From: Porphyromonadaceae bacterium COT-184 OH4590
GTDB lineage: Bacteria; Bacteroidota; Bacteroidia; Bacteroidales; Paludibacteraceae
Direction of reading: 5' to 3'
Length of the DNA stretch: 64,000 bases
NCBI GenBank assembly: GCA_000768855.1
Contig: JRAN01000012.1
Location: forward strand, 37,838 to 101,837
Notes under the pieces: model-generated
Told to the model about the DNA's origin: nothing
What the model saw: only the letters and a program-made list of their open reading frames with translations
The model's database searches: none
Program-made: the position numbers and the translations under genes
Part shown: piece after piece, positions 43,096 to 52,220 of the stretch
Layout: each line of letters starts with the position of its first letter
How positions within the stretch are numbered: position 1 is the first letter of the stretch

Positions 43096-44298
43096 ATGCA
43101 AACACAGATAGAGATGAGGGTTGTAGGTACCAATATAATATCTTCGCTCGGATTTAATACAAAAGATAATTTTGATAAGATAAAACAAGGTATTTCCGGA
43201 CTGAAAAAGTATTCGGAAGGTACTTTCGATTTGCCCGAACCTTTTGTGGCATCACTCATCGACCGTAAAGAAGTTAGAAACCGTTTTGACACTTATGCTT
43301 CTTACGACCAACGGCTGAGTCATAAACAAACTGACCACTTGACTCTGCTCGAAAAAGCTGCTGTACTCTCCATTCTTTATGCCAACGAAGAGGCAGGAGT
43401 CAAACTCTCTTCCGATAAGACGGTTCTTGTTTTTTCCACAACCAAAGGCAATGTTGACCTATTGGGCACTCAATATGATGATGGAGATGGTAAGTTTTTG
43501 TGGTATTCGGCAAAACAGATATCAGACTTTATAGGCAATCCGAACAAACCAATTGTTGTGTCCAATGCCTGTATCTCCGGAGCAGCAGCACAGATAATAG
43601 CACGTAGAGAGCTGCAAATAAACGGTTTCGATAACGCTATTGTGGTGGGAGTAGATTTTTTATCGAAATTCATTATATCGGGTTTTATGTCATTTAAGGC
43701 ACTATCGCCCAATATGTGTCAACCATTTGATAAAGAGCGATGTGGCTTGAATCTCGGAGAAGCAGTCGCCACTATCATATTGTCACGAGAAAAAGATATA
43801 CAATCCAAAGGGATTTGTCTATTGGATGGAGCTATCCGAAATGATGCTACACACATATCTGCTCCTTCAAGAGTAGGTGAGGGTTGTAGTCGTGCTTTGA
43901 GGTATATTATGGAGAATAATGGAATATCGAAAGAAGATATTGCCTTTATAAATGCACATGGTACCGCTACCCCATATAATGATTCGATGGAGGGCAATGC
44001 TATTTTTAGATCAGGATTGGGCAGTGTGCCAGTAAATTCTTTCAAAAGCTGTTTCGGACATACTCTTGGGGCTGCCGGTATTTTGGAAACTATTATTGCT
44101 ATCAAATCGCTCGAGAACAGTATGATTCTACCTACACTCAACTTCGTCCAACCCGAAGTGATTAATATAGACGGTAAGCAGTTTTCGCTAAATGTAACCA
44201 AAAATATTGTATCCACAGACAAACGCTATTTTATAAAGATAATGTCGGGTTTTGGTGGTGTCAATTCGGCTCTTCTATTCAAAAAACGCTCTCATTAA
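43096..44298 (+). CDS. Beta-ketoacyl synthase
   Basis: A 400-residue condensing enzyme. The active-site Cys159 is in VSNACISGAAA; the two His residues are in NAHGTATPYND and KSCFGHTLGAAG, so the triad is intact. Compared with housekeeping FabF the N-terminus is divergent (VVGTNIISSLGFNTKDNF), as in aryl polyene ketosynthases. It closes the four-gene operon. No acyl carrier protein gene is in the window. Confidence 0.88.
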   Translation: MQTQIEMRVVGTNIISSLGFNTKDNFDKIKQGISGLKKYSEGTFDLPEPFVASLIDRKEVRNRFDTYASYDQRLSHKQTDHLTLLEKAAVLSILYANEEAGVKLSSDKTVLVFSTTKGNVDLLGTQYDDGDGKFLWYSAKQISDFIGNPNKPIVVSNACISGAAAQIIARRELQINGFDNAIVVGVDFLSKFIISGFMSFKALSPNMCQPFDKERCGLNLGEAVATIILSREKDIQSKGICLLDGAIRNDATHISAPSRVGEGCSRALRYIMENNGISKEDIAFINAHGTATPYNDSMEGNAIFRSGLGSVPVNSFKSCFGHTLGAAGILETIIAIKSLENSMILPTLNFVQPEVINIDGKQFSLNVTKNIVSTDKRYFIKIMSGFGGVNSALLFKKRSH

Positions 44299-44377
44299 TT
44301 CTGCATTTAACTATAAGCTAAAAAAAGGGACTTGCGTTTTGTATGCAACCCCCTATCCTAAAAATTAATAAATTACT

Positions 44378-45043
44378 TTATTTTATCTCTTTCAAGATTT
44401 GATTTTGTTTTTCGATAAGTTGTTTCTGAGCCTCTATGTCTTTTTTCAACTTTTCGATATCTTCATTTGCTTTTTTTATGTTATTTTCGTAGGTAGAAAT
44501 ATCTTTTGTACGCTGTTTTAGCTTCGCCTCCATCTTGTTAATTTCGTTTTGAGTCTTTTTGATGTCTTTATTCTGATTGGCTATTCTAATGGCAACGTCA
44601 TTATTATGAACCTCTTGTACATATTTTGTGTCCAAAAAGTTTTTAAGATTTGATACCAGACTTTGGTCTGTATTAGAGCTCTCGAATGTTGTTGAAATTC
44701 CCTTTTGTACAAATACATTTACCTTAGTTATAGGATTGTTTTTGCTTTTCCCCTTTGCTTCGAAAGTTACAAAAAGATTAATGTAGTCTGTAGATATTTC
44801 GGGAAACACAATCTTTTCGTAAGTAAGAGTTCGTTTCGACGATTTGCCTGTAAGTCTGTTTGATTTCAGTAAGTCTGTCATAATTTTTTGAGCATCTTTC
44901 GTACTTGCAGTTACGTCTATAGACACACAATTGCCGGATATCTTTTTGTCCAGATTGGCTACGTTTTCGTACGATTTTGGTTGGGCATTCATTGTAAATA
45001 AGGATATTGCAACAGCCACAAATAACAATAATGATTTCTTCAT
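44378..45043 (-). CDS. Exported coiled-coil protein, unknown function
   Basis: A 221-residue protein I do not recognise. A signal peptide ends near MNAQ. Residues ~30-140 appear to be a beta-rich domain (NCVSIDVTASTKDAQKIMTDLL, EISTDYINLFVTFEAKGK, VNVFVQKGISTTFESS). From about residue 155 to the end it is a Lys/Glu/Gln-rich heptad coiled coil (INKMEAKLKQRTKDISTYEN, EKLKKDIEAQKQLIEKQN). Probably periplasmic or envelope-associated. No nearby partner gives a role. Confidence 0.7.
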   Translation of the reverse strand: MKKSLLLFVAVAISLFTMNAQPKSYENVANLDKKISGNCVSIDVTASTKDAQKIMTDLLKSNRLTGKSSKRTLTYEKIVFPEISTDYINLFVTFEAKGKSKNNPITKVNVFVQKGISTTFESSNTDQSLVSNLKNFLDTKYVQEVHNNDVAIRIANQNKDIKKTQNEINKMEAKLKQRTKDISTYENNIKKANEDIEKLKKDIEAQKQLIEKQNQILKEIK

Positions 45044-45216
45044 AATCTAATTTTGTTTTTTTATTAATTAATACATTTAAAGTTTTGGCAAATTTAATAA
45101 AATATTATCACATAACAATATTTTTATATACTGTTTTTGTGAAGATTTGTTTATACTTACACTTTTTGTAATCTTTCCAAGTGTTTTATTTGAGTAATGA
45201 TTTGTAATGGTAAAGG

Positions 45217-45528
45217 CTATTCGTCGAAAAGAAAAACATCTTCGTCGGGTGATTTCATACCATATACCTCTCGAGCATATTTTTCTAAGGCATCTCTGTT
45301 GGTCGAGAGTGCGTTTGTCTTTAATTCGTTGTCTTTGATTATCTTACTGTATTTTGCATTCTCTCTCATTAGCTTTGAGTTTTCGGAGTGTAGTCGCCAT
45401 CTTTTTATGAAATTATTATTGTCGAAAAAAGACATCCAAATCAAAAAGATTAAAACAATAGAGGCATAGCCATATTTACTTAGAGCAAAATACTTTATAT
45501 ACACTAAAATCTTATCTATCCTTTTCAT
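45217..45528 (-). CDS. DivIC/FtsB-family septum formation protein
   Basis: A 103-residue protein with a single membrane segment (YASIVLIFLIWMSFFD, residues ~21-36) followed by a coiled coil (WRLHSENSKLMRENAKYSKIIKDNE) and a short conserved tail (EKYAREVYGMKSPDEDVFLF). This is the FtsB/DivIC pattern; the protein bridges the divisome with FtsL/FtsQ. An RluB-type gene lies 41 bases upstream on the same strand. Confidence 0.85.
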   Translation of the reverse strand: MKRIDKILVYIKYFALSKYGYASIVLIFLIWMSFFDNNNFIKRWRLHSENSKLMRENAKYSKIIKDNELKTNALSTNRDALEKYAREVYGMKSPDEDVFLFDE

Positions 45529-45569
45529 AATGTCTTGATATATAGTTTGTTGAGATAGTGTGCAAATGC

Positions 45570-46835
45570 TTAGATAGCATTCATTTTCAAAAAATTAACT
45601 TCTTGTTCCGACAGATACCTCCATTTGCCTCGCGGAAGATTTTTTTTGGTCAATCCCGCAAAGTAAACCCTGTCTAAACTAACAATCTTGTATCCAAGAT
45701 GTTCGAACATACGTCTTACGATGCGATTTTTACCCGAATGAATCTCTATACCAATCTGCTTTTTGTCATCCTCTTTTACCAAAGATATGTCGTCTGCTTT
45801 AATCTCTCCATCTTCTAGAATTATGCCATTTCGCAGAGCCTCCATATCTTGAGGTTCAAAATCTTTGTCGAGTTTTACATGGTATATCTTTTTCTTTTCG
45901 TACTTAGGATGTATCAGCTTGGTTGTCAGGTCGCCATCGTTGGTAATAAGCAATACGCCTGTGGTATTTCTATCTAATCTGCCGACAGGATAAACTCTTT
46001 CGGAGCAGCTCCCTTTTATCAAATCGAGTACCGTTTTTCTCTCTTTGGGGTCGTCTGAGGTGGTAATTATATTTTTGGGCTTATTAAGCAGGATATAAAT
46101 CTTCTTCTCCATACTCACAAGTTGGTCGTGAAAATGCACCTTGTCCTTGGCCGGGATTATCTTTGTGCCAAGCTCGGTAACCACCTGCCCGTTAACGCTT
46201 ATTACGCCTGTGGAGATAAATTCATCTGCCTCACGTCTCGAGCAGATATTCGAATTTGCCAGAAACTTATTGAGTCTCATCGGCAGATTCATATCTATAA
46301 AATCCTTGGAATAAAATTTATGTTTAGGAGCATAATCACTCTCTTTGTAGTTTCGGGCGAAACTATTATCGTACTTTTTCTTAAAATTGTCTTTGCCGTA
46401 TGATTTTGATTTATTATGCAATTCTTGAACTCCGTTGTCGTTGTTTCTCGAAAATTTTGGGCGATTGTTGCTAAAATCCCTGTTGTTGTTTCTGTCAAAA
46501 CTTCTAAACTTTCTATTGTCGGAGTTTTTTGCAAAGTTACTGCGTCGGTCGCCGTATCTCGCTGTCTCACCGTTTGGTGTAAAATCGTTATGTTTGTTGC
46601 CAAACCTCTGATTGTTGTCCTTTCTGAAACTGTATTTGTTGTCGCCGAATTGGTTGTAACCGTCTTTGGGTCTGTTTTGATTTTTGTTGTCAAATCGTCG
46701 TCTGGTGTCTTTTTTTTCAGTATTTATTCTCCCCGAAAAGTTATCGTATTGAAAATTGGGGTTGAAGCTGTTTCGTTTTTTTGCTCCATCAAACTGTTTT
46801 GAGCGAGACTGTCTCGATTGATTATGGTTTTCCAT
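45570..46835 (-). CDS. RsuA/RluB-family rRNA pseudouridine synthase with long disordered N-terminus
   Basis: A 421-residue protein. Residues 1-~180 are a low-complexity, Asn/Arg/Lys/Asp/Phe-rich tract without structure. Then an S4 domain (MRLNKFLANSNICSRREADEFI) and the synthase domain with catalytic Asp in PVGRLDRNTTGVLLITNDGDL and the later KNRIVRRMFEHLGYKI. It makes a pseudouridine in 23S (or 16S) rRNA. Charged N-terminal extensions occur in other Bacteroidota homologues; here it may bind RNA. TACTTTTG lies upstream. Confidence 0.9.
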   Translation of the reverse strand: MENHNQSRQSRSKQFDGAKKRNSFNPNFQYDNFSGRINTEKKDTRRRFDNKNQNRPKDGYNQFGDNKYSFRKDNNQRFGNKHNDFTPNGETARYGDRRSNFAKNSDNRKFRSFDRNNNRDFSNNRPKFSRNNDNGVQELHNKSKSYGKDNFKKKYDNSFARNYKESDYAPKHKFYSKDFIDMNLPMRLNKFLANSNICSRREADEFISTGVISVNGQVVTELGTKIIPAKDKVHFHDQLVSMEKKIYILLNKPKNIITTSDDPKERKTVLDLIKGSCSERVYPVGRLDRNTTGVLLITNDGDLTTKLIHPKYEKKKIYHVKLDKDFEPQDMEALRNGIILEDGEIKADDISLVKEDDKKQIGIEIHSGKNRIVRRMFEHLGYKIVSLDRVYFAGLTKKNLPRGKWRYLSEQEVNFLKMNAI

Positions 46836-46888
46836 GTGTAGATTTTATAAAATATATTCTTAACAAAATATTATCACAATATTTTATG

Positions 46889-46896
46889 CAAAAGTA
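46889..46896 (-). promoter_or_regulatory. Promoter -7 element, pseudouridine synthase gene
   Basis: TACTTTTG on the minus strand, 53 bases before the start codon. Confidence 0.55.
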
Positions 46897-47061
46897 CTAC
46901 TTTTTTTTATGAAATATCAGTTATTATTTTTTTGTTTTTAAAAGACTTATAATCAAAGTATTGATTGTGCGTTTGTCGGTTTAATTATGTTAAAAAATAC
47001 TTTGGTTTCATATATTGTTGCGTGTTTGAGGTTTGTAGTTTAGTATTTTTATAAATTTTAT

Positions 47062-47069
47062 TAATTTTG
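47062..47069 (+). promoter_or_regulatory. Promoter -7 element, upp
   Basis: TAATTTTG, 51 bases before the upp start. Confidence 0.6.
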
Positions 47070-47120
47070 CAAAAAATAAATTAGTAGCTAATAAGCTAAC
47101 ATACAACAAAATATTACATA

Positions 47121-47774
47121 ATGCAAGTAATTGATCTATCAAAAGATAATTCTGTACTAAATAATTTTATTAGAGAGATACGCGATGTAGATATACAAAA
47201 AGATTCTATGCGTTTTAGACGAAATATGGAACGTATAGGTGAAGTACTTGCCATTGAACTCAGTAAGTCGCTAAAATACAGTCGTATACAGACTCGAACT
47301 CCTCTTGGTACAGCCGATGTAAATGTTATAGACGAACAGATAGTGATTGCCTCTATCTTGCGGGCAGGACTTACTCTGCATAATGGCGTATTGTCTATTT
47401 TCGATAAAGCCCAAAATGCTTTTGTTACAGCTTACAGAAAGTATAGTACTGCAAATGATTTCGATATTTGTGTAGATTATATTTCGTCGCCTGACCTTAC
47501 GGGCAAAACCCTCATAATAGTTGACCCTATGCTTGCTACAGGCAGTTCGATGGAGATGTCTTATTGTGCTCTTCTGCAAAAAGGTACTCCGACAAATGTG
47601 CATATAATAAGCACAATAGCCTCAAAAGCGGCAGTCGAATATCTTAATAATACTATGCCACAAGAGACCAAACTGTGGGTGGCTGCTATTGACAACGATA
47701 TAAACGAACACGCCTATATTGTACCCGGTTTGGGAGATGCGGGCGATTTGGCTTTTGGGGAAAAAAACGACTGA
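47121..47774 (+). CDS. upp: Uracil phosphoribosyltransferase
   Basis: A 217-residue pyrimidine salvage enzyme converting uracil and PRPP to UMP. Signatures: ILRAGLTLHNGVL, the PRPP loop IIVDPMLATGSSM, and the uracil-binding C-terminal YIVPGLGDAGDLAFG. Length is standard. It is monocistronic, with a promoter 51 bases upstream, and ends with TGA close against the convergent CCA-adding enzyme gene. Confidence 0.95.
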   Translation: MQVIDLSKDNSVLNNFIREIRDVDIQKDSMRFRRNMERIGEVLAIELSKSLKYSRIQTRTPLGTADVNVIDEQIVIASILRAGLTLHNGVLSIFDKAQNAFVTAYRKYSTANDFDICVDYISSPDLTGKTLIIVDPMLATGSSMEMSYCALLQKGTPTNVHIISTIASKAAVEYLNNTMPQETKLWVAAIDNDINEHAYIVPGLGDAGDLAFGEKND

Positions 47775-47790
47775 CAACGTTTTGTCGAAA

Positions 47791-49206
47791 TTATTTCGTA
47801 GGCTCTAAGCCTCGCTCTTTGGCTATTTTCAGCAGATAATCGAAAGCTTCGTTGTGTGAGTTTGGGATAATTCCGTCGAGAATAGCGTCTTTTATCTCTG
47901 CTTTGAGTTCGCCTACGACGGCAGAAGGGGGCAGCCCAAAGGTTGCCATTATTTCGTCTCCGTCAACAGGTGGTTGGAAGTTGCGGATACGGTCTTTCTC
48001 TTCGAGTTCGACAAGTTTGCGACGAACGAGTTCGAAATTTTCCGAAAAACGTTTTACTTTTTTCATATTGTTTGATGTGATGTCACTTTGGCAGAGCATC
48101 ATCAGCGAGTCTATATCGTTACCGGCATCGAATAATAGCCGTCTTACGGCAGAGTCTGTTACGATATCTTCACTAAGCACTATTGGTCGCATATGTAGCA
48201 GTACCATTTTTTGTACAAATTTTAGCGGTTCGCCAAGCGGTAGTTTGAGCGATTCGAATATCCTTTTCACCATTTTTGAGCCTACATAGTTGTGATTGTG
48301 GAAGGTCCAGCCACGCCCTTCCTCCCAACGTTTGGTATTTGGTTTGCCTATATCGTGCAGCAGTGTTGCCCAACGCAACCATAGGTCGTTGGAACGTAAG
48401 GCAATATTATCAAGTACTTGCAGAGAATGAACAAAGTTGTCTTTGTGAGCACGTCCATTGATAGTATCTATGCCTTTCATTGCCGATAGTTCGGGGAATA
48501 TCAGTGGTAGCAGCCCTGTTTTGTCGAGCAGATAGAAACCAACAGACGGCTTTGGTGCAAGTATTATCTTGTTTAGTTCGTCCGAAATTCTCTCTTTGGT
48601 TATTATCTTTATGCGGTCTCGATTGCGCCAGATAGCTACGAGTGTTTCGTCTTTGATATTGAAGCCGAGTTGTGTGGCAAACCTGATAGCACGCATCATA
48701 CGCAGAGGGTCGTCCGAAAAAGTAATGTCTGGGTCTAATGGCGTTTTTATAGTCTTGGTTTCCAGGTCGTTTAGCCCTCCGAAAGGGTCTATTAGTTCTC
48801 CAAAACATTTGCTGTTGAGGCATATAGCAAGGGCATTGATAGTAAAGTCGCGACGGTTTTGGTCGTCTTCGAGCGAGCCTTGCTCCACTATAGGGTTGCG
48901 GCTATTGTGAGAGTACGATTCTTTGCGTGCTCCTACTATCTCTATCTCTGTGTTGTAGTGTTTTAGTTGTGCCGTACCGTAGGTTTTGAATACTGCAAGC
49001 TGAGCACCTCGCCCGAGCCGTTTTTTCAGAGCCTCGGCAAAAGCCACACCATTGCCTACCACTACCACATCAATATCTTTAGAGCCTCTGTCTAAAAGCA
49101 AATCTCGTACGTATCCGCCTATCAGATAGCACTCTAACCCTAATTCATCGGCTAAATTACCTATGGTGTGAAATATTTTTGTATCTATTTTGCTTATTAA
49201 ATTCAT
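47791..49206 (-). CDS. CCA-adding enzyme/poly(A) polymerase family with HD domain
   Basis: About 471 residues, reading from the Met at 49206 (MNLISKIDTK). Class II nucleotidyltransferase head: LIGGYVRDLLLDRGSKDIDVVVVG with the GG and DxD motifs, then GAQLAVFKTYGTAQ and RRDFTINALA; the RNA-binding segment has DPLRMMRAIRFATQLGF. A phosphohydrolase HD domain follows (ATLLHDIGKPNTK and HNYVGSKM). It most likely adds or repairs the tRNA CCA end, needed here since tRNA-Asn lacks an encoded CCA. Confidence 0.92.
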   Translation of the reverse strand: MNLISKIDTKIFHTIGNLADELGLECYLIGGYVRDLLLDRGSKDIDVVVVGNGVAFAEALKKRLGRGAQLAVFKTYGTAQLKHYNTEIEIVGARKESYSHNSRNPIVEQGSLEDDQNRRDFTINALAICLNSKCFGELIDPFGGLNDLETKTIKTPLDPDITFSDDPLRMMRAIRFATQLGFNIKDETLVAIWRNRDRIKIITKERISDELNKIILAPKPSVGFYLLDKTGLLPLIFPELSAMKGIDTINGRAHKDNFVHSLQVLDNIALRSNDLWLRWATLLHDIGKPNTKRWEEGRGWTFHNHNYVGSKMVKRIFESLKLPLGEPLKFVQKMVLLHMRPIVLSEDIVTDSAVRRLLFDAGNDIDSLMMLCQSDITSNNMKKVKRFSENFELVRRKLVELEEKDRIRNFQPPVDGDEIMATFGLPPSAVVGELKAEIKDAILDGIIPNSHNEAFDYLLKIAKERGLEPTK

Positions 49207-49261
49207 CTTCTTACAGCTAATCAATAAACATTATTCCCTTCCCCCTTAATTCTAAAATTAA

Positions 49262-49287
49262 AATCACGAACTGTTGGTTTCGTGATT
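49262..49287 (-). terminator. Terminator after DUF4249 gene
   Basis: AATCACGAA pairs with TTCGTGATT over a 8-base loop; on the minus strand a T-rich run (TTTTAATTTT) follows. It lies 57 bases past the DUF4249 stop. Confidence 0.65.
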
Positions 49288-49343
49288 GTTAATCTGTTAT
49301 TAATCATAATGTTGTTTTTTGTTCAATTTTTTTTGTTTGAATG

Positions 49344-50288
49344 TCAATTTAAAGGTATTACTTTCTTGTTGATGGCAATACCAGCTACCACTCCTATACC
49401 GCCAACGACATTGTTGTAAATCTGTACGGGTTCATTGAATATCCCTATGAAATCTATATTATTGGTATGTGCCATATATGTTTTTTGAAACAGATAGTAG
49501 TCTTTCGAAACACTGTTGAGGTAAATGTCAAGAGTGTCTTTGTATCCATCAACATTGCGATTGTAACGATAAGCATTCTCCGAGATTACTTTTATGGTAT
49601 ATTCTTTGCCATTGATAATGTAGTCTTCGAAAACAAGCGATTGTGATTCTAAGTCGATTTCAAATATAGGATCAGTGCCTGAGTTATTGTTGAACACAAT
49701 ATCTTTGGAATATAGCCACAGGGGTATTACTTGTCGGGAAATCTCATTTTTATTGTTCGACTTAGTCCATGATATAAGATTTGCTTTTATTTCGTAGTAG
49801 TTGGATATATTGGGATCATCTTGAAATTTTATACTTATATTGAGCGTTTTTCTGTTGTATTTGTTCGAAGTATAGGCTGTGTCCACCGAAATTATATTGC
49901 TCGAATATGGTATTTCGGTAATGGCACTTACATTGTCGTAGTTTTTATGATGGGCTTTTAGCTCCAGTTTGTCACCGTGTTTTAGCCTGTAAGGTAGAGT
50001 GTAGATGGCATTCGAGGCATTATGGCTTTGGTAGGTCATTGTACCGATACTATTACCGTTTACGAATATTTCCAAATATGCATCGTTTACATAAGTCTCT
50101 TTGTATCTGTAATCGTGCATAAAAAATACACTATGCGATACATTGGCTATAAGTGTGGAGTCTGCTGCCAAAAGAGAGTTTACTACGAGTTTGTCTTTAG
50201 CATAATCGCCCTTGAACTTTATCTCTTTGGTGCAAGATACCACTACAATCCCTATTGCAGTTAAAACAAATACTATATGTTTTTTCAT
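49344..50288 (-). CDS. DUF4249-family lipoprotein
   Basis: A 314-residue lipoprotein. The lipobox is VVSC (Cys near residue 19). The domain opens KDKLVVNSLLAADSTLIANVSHSV and VNDAYLEIFVNGNSIG, typical of Bacteroidota DUF4249 proteins, usually encoded next to a TonB-dependent receptor and thought to help nutrient uptake. No receptor gene is present here; the neighbours are the CCA enzyme and folD, so it stands alone. Role is unknown. Confidence 0.8.
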   Translation of the reverse strand: MKKHIVFVLTAIGIVVVSCTKEIKFKGDYAKDKLVVNSLLAADSTLIANVSHSVFFMHDYRYKETYVNDAYLEIFVNGNSIGTMTYQSHNASNAIYTLPYRLKHGDKLELKAHHKNYDNVSAITEIPYSSNIISVDTAYTSNKYNRKTLNISIKFQDDPNISNYYEIKANLISWTKSNNKNEISRQVIPLWLYSKDIVFNNNSGTDPIFEIDLESQSLVFEDYIINGKEYTIKVISENAYRYNRNVDGYKDTLDIYLNSVSKDYYLFQKTYMAHTNNIDFIGIFNEPVQIYNNVVGGIGVVAGIAINKKVIPLN

Positions 50289-50317
50289 TACAACCTAATT
50301 TTGTTGTCCTTATATTG

Positions 50318-50325
50318 CAAAATTA
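50318..50325 (-). promoter_or_regulatory. Promoter -7 element, DUF4249 gene
   Basis: TAATTTTG on the minus strand, 29 bases before the start; divergent from the folD promoter. Confidence 0.55.
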
Positions 50326-50356
50326 CTATTTTTATTTATAAACCAAAGAAAAAACT

Positions 50357-50364
50357 TAACTTTG
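50357..50364 (+). promoter_or_regulatory. Promoter -7 element, folD
   Basis: TAACTTTG, 26 bases before the ATG at 50391; inside the longer frame, supporting the shorter start. Confidence 0.65.
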
Positions 50365-50390
50365 TAATCTGTAAAAATTATGTTTATAAA

Positions 50391-51254
50391 ATGCAAATAA
50401 TATCAGGAAAAGAACTTTCTGCAAAGCTTAAAGCAGAAATGGCAAAAGATGTTGCCACATATATGGACAAGTACAGACGATTGCCGAAATTGTCTGTAAT
50501 ACTTGTCGGTGAAGACCCGGGTAGTGTCTCTTATGTAACAGGCAAAACCAAAGCGTGTGACGAAGTTGGTATCTTAAATGAGACGATACGGTTGGAAGCA
50601 ACGGCTTCAGAAGCCGAGTTGTTGAGCAAAATAGATGAACTCAATGCAGATAGTACTGTCGATGGTATACTTGTACAATTGCCATTACCCAAACACATTG
50701 ATGAAAACAAGGTGATTTTTTCCATTAAACGTGAAAAAGACGTAGATGGCTTTCATCCTCTGAATGTTGCTGGTCTGTGGAACAATACCGATTGTATTGT
50801 GCCTTGCACGCCCAAAGGCGTAATCAAGCTTTTGAAAAGCGAAAATATAGAGTTGAAAGGCAAAAATGTAGTGGTAATAGGGCGTAGCAATATAGTAGGG
50901 CTGCCGGTAAGCAAACTTTTGTTGAATGAAAATGCAACTGTTACCATTACCCATAGCAAGACACAGAACCTTCCTCAAGTTTGTGCTCAAGCAGATATAT
51001 TGGTGGTAGCTATAGGCAGGGCTAAGTTTGTTACTCCCGATTTTATAAAAAACGGAGCAGTCGTAATCGACGTAGGTGTAAACAGAGATGAGGCTACAGG
51101 CAAACTTTGTGGAGATGTGGATTTCGATGCCTGTGCCGAAAAAACCTCATATATTACCAAAGTGCCGGGAGGAGTAGGACCGATGACTATATCTTGCCTT
51201 ATAGAAAACACAATAGAGTGTTTTTTGAATAATGTAAAACATAAATTAATGTGA
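50391..51254 (+). CDS. folD: Methylenetetrahydrofolate dehydrogenase/cyclohydrolase
   Basis: A 287-residue bifunctional C1-folate enzyme (start at ATG 50391). Signatures: SVILVGEDPGSVSYVTGKTKACDEVGI with the catalytic Lys, DGILVQLPLPKHID, KDVDGFHPLNVAGL, PCTPKGVIKLL and the NADP-binding VVIGRSNIVGLPVSKLL; C-terminal KVPGGVGPMTISCLIENT. Length fits. Two glycosyltransferase genes follow on the same strand. Confidence 0.96.
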   Translation: MQIISGKELSAKLKAEMAKDVATYMDKYRRLPKLSVILVGEDPGSVSYVTGKTKACDEVGILNETIRLEATASEAELLSKIDELNADSTVDGILVQLPLPKHIDENKVIFSIKREKDVDGFHPLNVAGLWNNTDCIVPCTPKGVIKLLKSENIELKGKNVVVIGRSNIVGLPVSKLLLNENATVTITHSKTQNLPQVCAQADILVVAIGRAKFVTPDFIKNGAVVIDVGVNRDEATGKLCGDVDFDACAEKTSYITKVPGGVGPMTISCLIENTIECFLNNVKHKLM

Positions 51255-51350
51255 TATAATCTGCACATATAAGTGGCTGTAGGAATATGAGTTTGGTGAC
51301 GGAGAAGATTTGTATGAGTTTTTTTATAAAAATTGTCCATAAGGTGTTGT

Positions 51351-52199
51351 ATGACTCTCAAACGTCGTATTTTTGATACATATATCAATGTTATTGCATA
51401 TTTTACGGTGAAACTCAAGGCACGTAAAAACAGTTTGATGAATTTAGAAAAACATAGCAACGTGCCTTTGTGTTTTGTAACCATAGCTTTTAATAATGCT
51501 TTTTTGATAGAACAGCAAATACGGCTTTTGAAAAAATATATTACCGACAGACAATATATACATATAATAGCGGATAACTCTAATAATAAAAAAAATAGGG
51601 AGGTTGTCAAAAATTTGTGTATAAAAGCGGGTGTTGAATATATAAGTTTGCCTTACAACTGGTTTCAAAAAGCGAATCGTCGTCCGTCGTATGCTCATGC
51701 ATTGAGTATGATATGGATATACCGTAATATTATCATAAAAATACAACCCAAAATTTTTGGCTTTTTAGACCATGATATTTTCCCTATTGCAGATTATTGT
51801 GTTGAGCAAAAGTTGGGAGAACAGGATTTTTTCGGCAGACTTGTTGATAGAACCCCTCAACAACAAGTAAAAAAACTCTGGTATCTTTGGGCAGGATTCT
51901 GTTTTTTCCGTTTTGATAAGATAAAGAATATCAAAATGAACTTTTTCCCTTGTAAAATAGATGGTACTTATCTCGATACTGCCGGTTCGGTATATCGGTC
52001 TCTATATGCCTCTTACAATCTTAGTGAATTGCAATTGGATGCTCCCGTCAGAGCAACTTATTTTAGAGAAGGCAATGACTATCATTCTGACTTATTGCAC
52101 TTTATAGACAATGATTGGGTGCATACTATTAATGGGTCTAATTGGACAAAAGGAAGAAGCAAGGATAATTTTCTAAAAGATTTTTTGAAACAATATTAA
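51351..52199 (+). CDS. Putative glycosyltransferase (GT-A fold), single
   Basis: About 282 residues starting at ATG 51351. It reads as a nucleotide-sugar transferase: LCFVTIAFNNAFLIEQQIRLLK at the front, HIIADNSNN, then FGFLDHDIFPI as a likely DxD metal site near residue 140, and NDWVHTINGSNW near the end. It does not match the standard GT2 pattern well, so the family is uncertain. A GT2 gene follows after 21 bases. Likely part of a small surface-glycan unit. Confidence 0.6.
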   Translation: MTLKRRIFDTYINVIAYFTVKLKARKNSLMNLEKHSNVPLCFVTIAFNNAFLIEQQIRLLKKYITDRQYIHIIADNSNNKKNREVVKNLCIKAGVEYISLPYNWFQKANRRPSYAHALSMIWIYRNIIIKIQPKIFGFLDHDIFPIADYCVEQKLGEQDFFGRLVDRTPQQQVKKLWYLWAGFCFFRFDKIKNIKMNFFPCKIDGTYLDTAGSVYRSLYASYNLSELQLDAPVRATYFREGNDYHSDLLHFIDNDWVHTINGSNWTKGRSKDNFLKDFLKQY

Positions 52200-52220
52200 A
52201 ATAATATTATATAGCACAGT

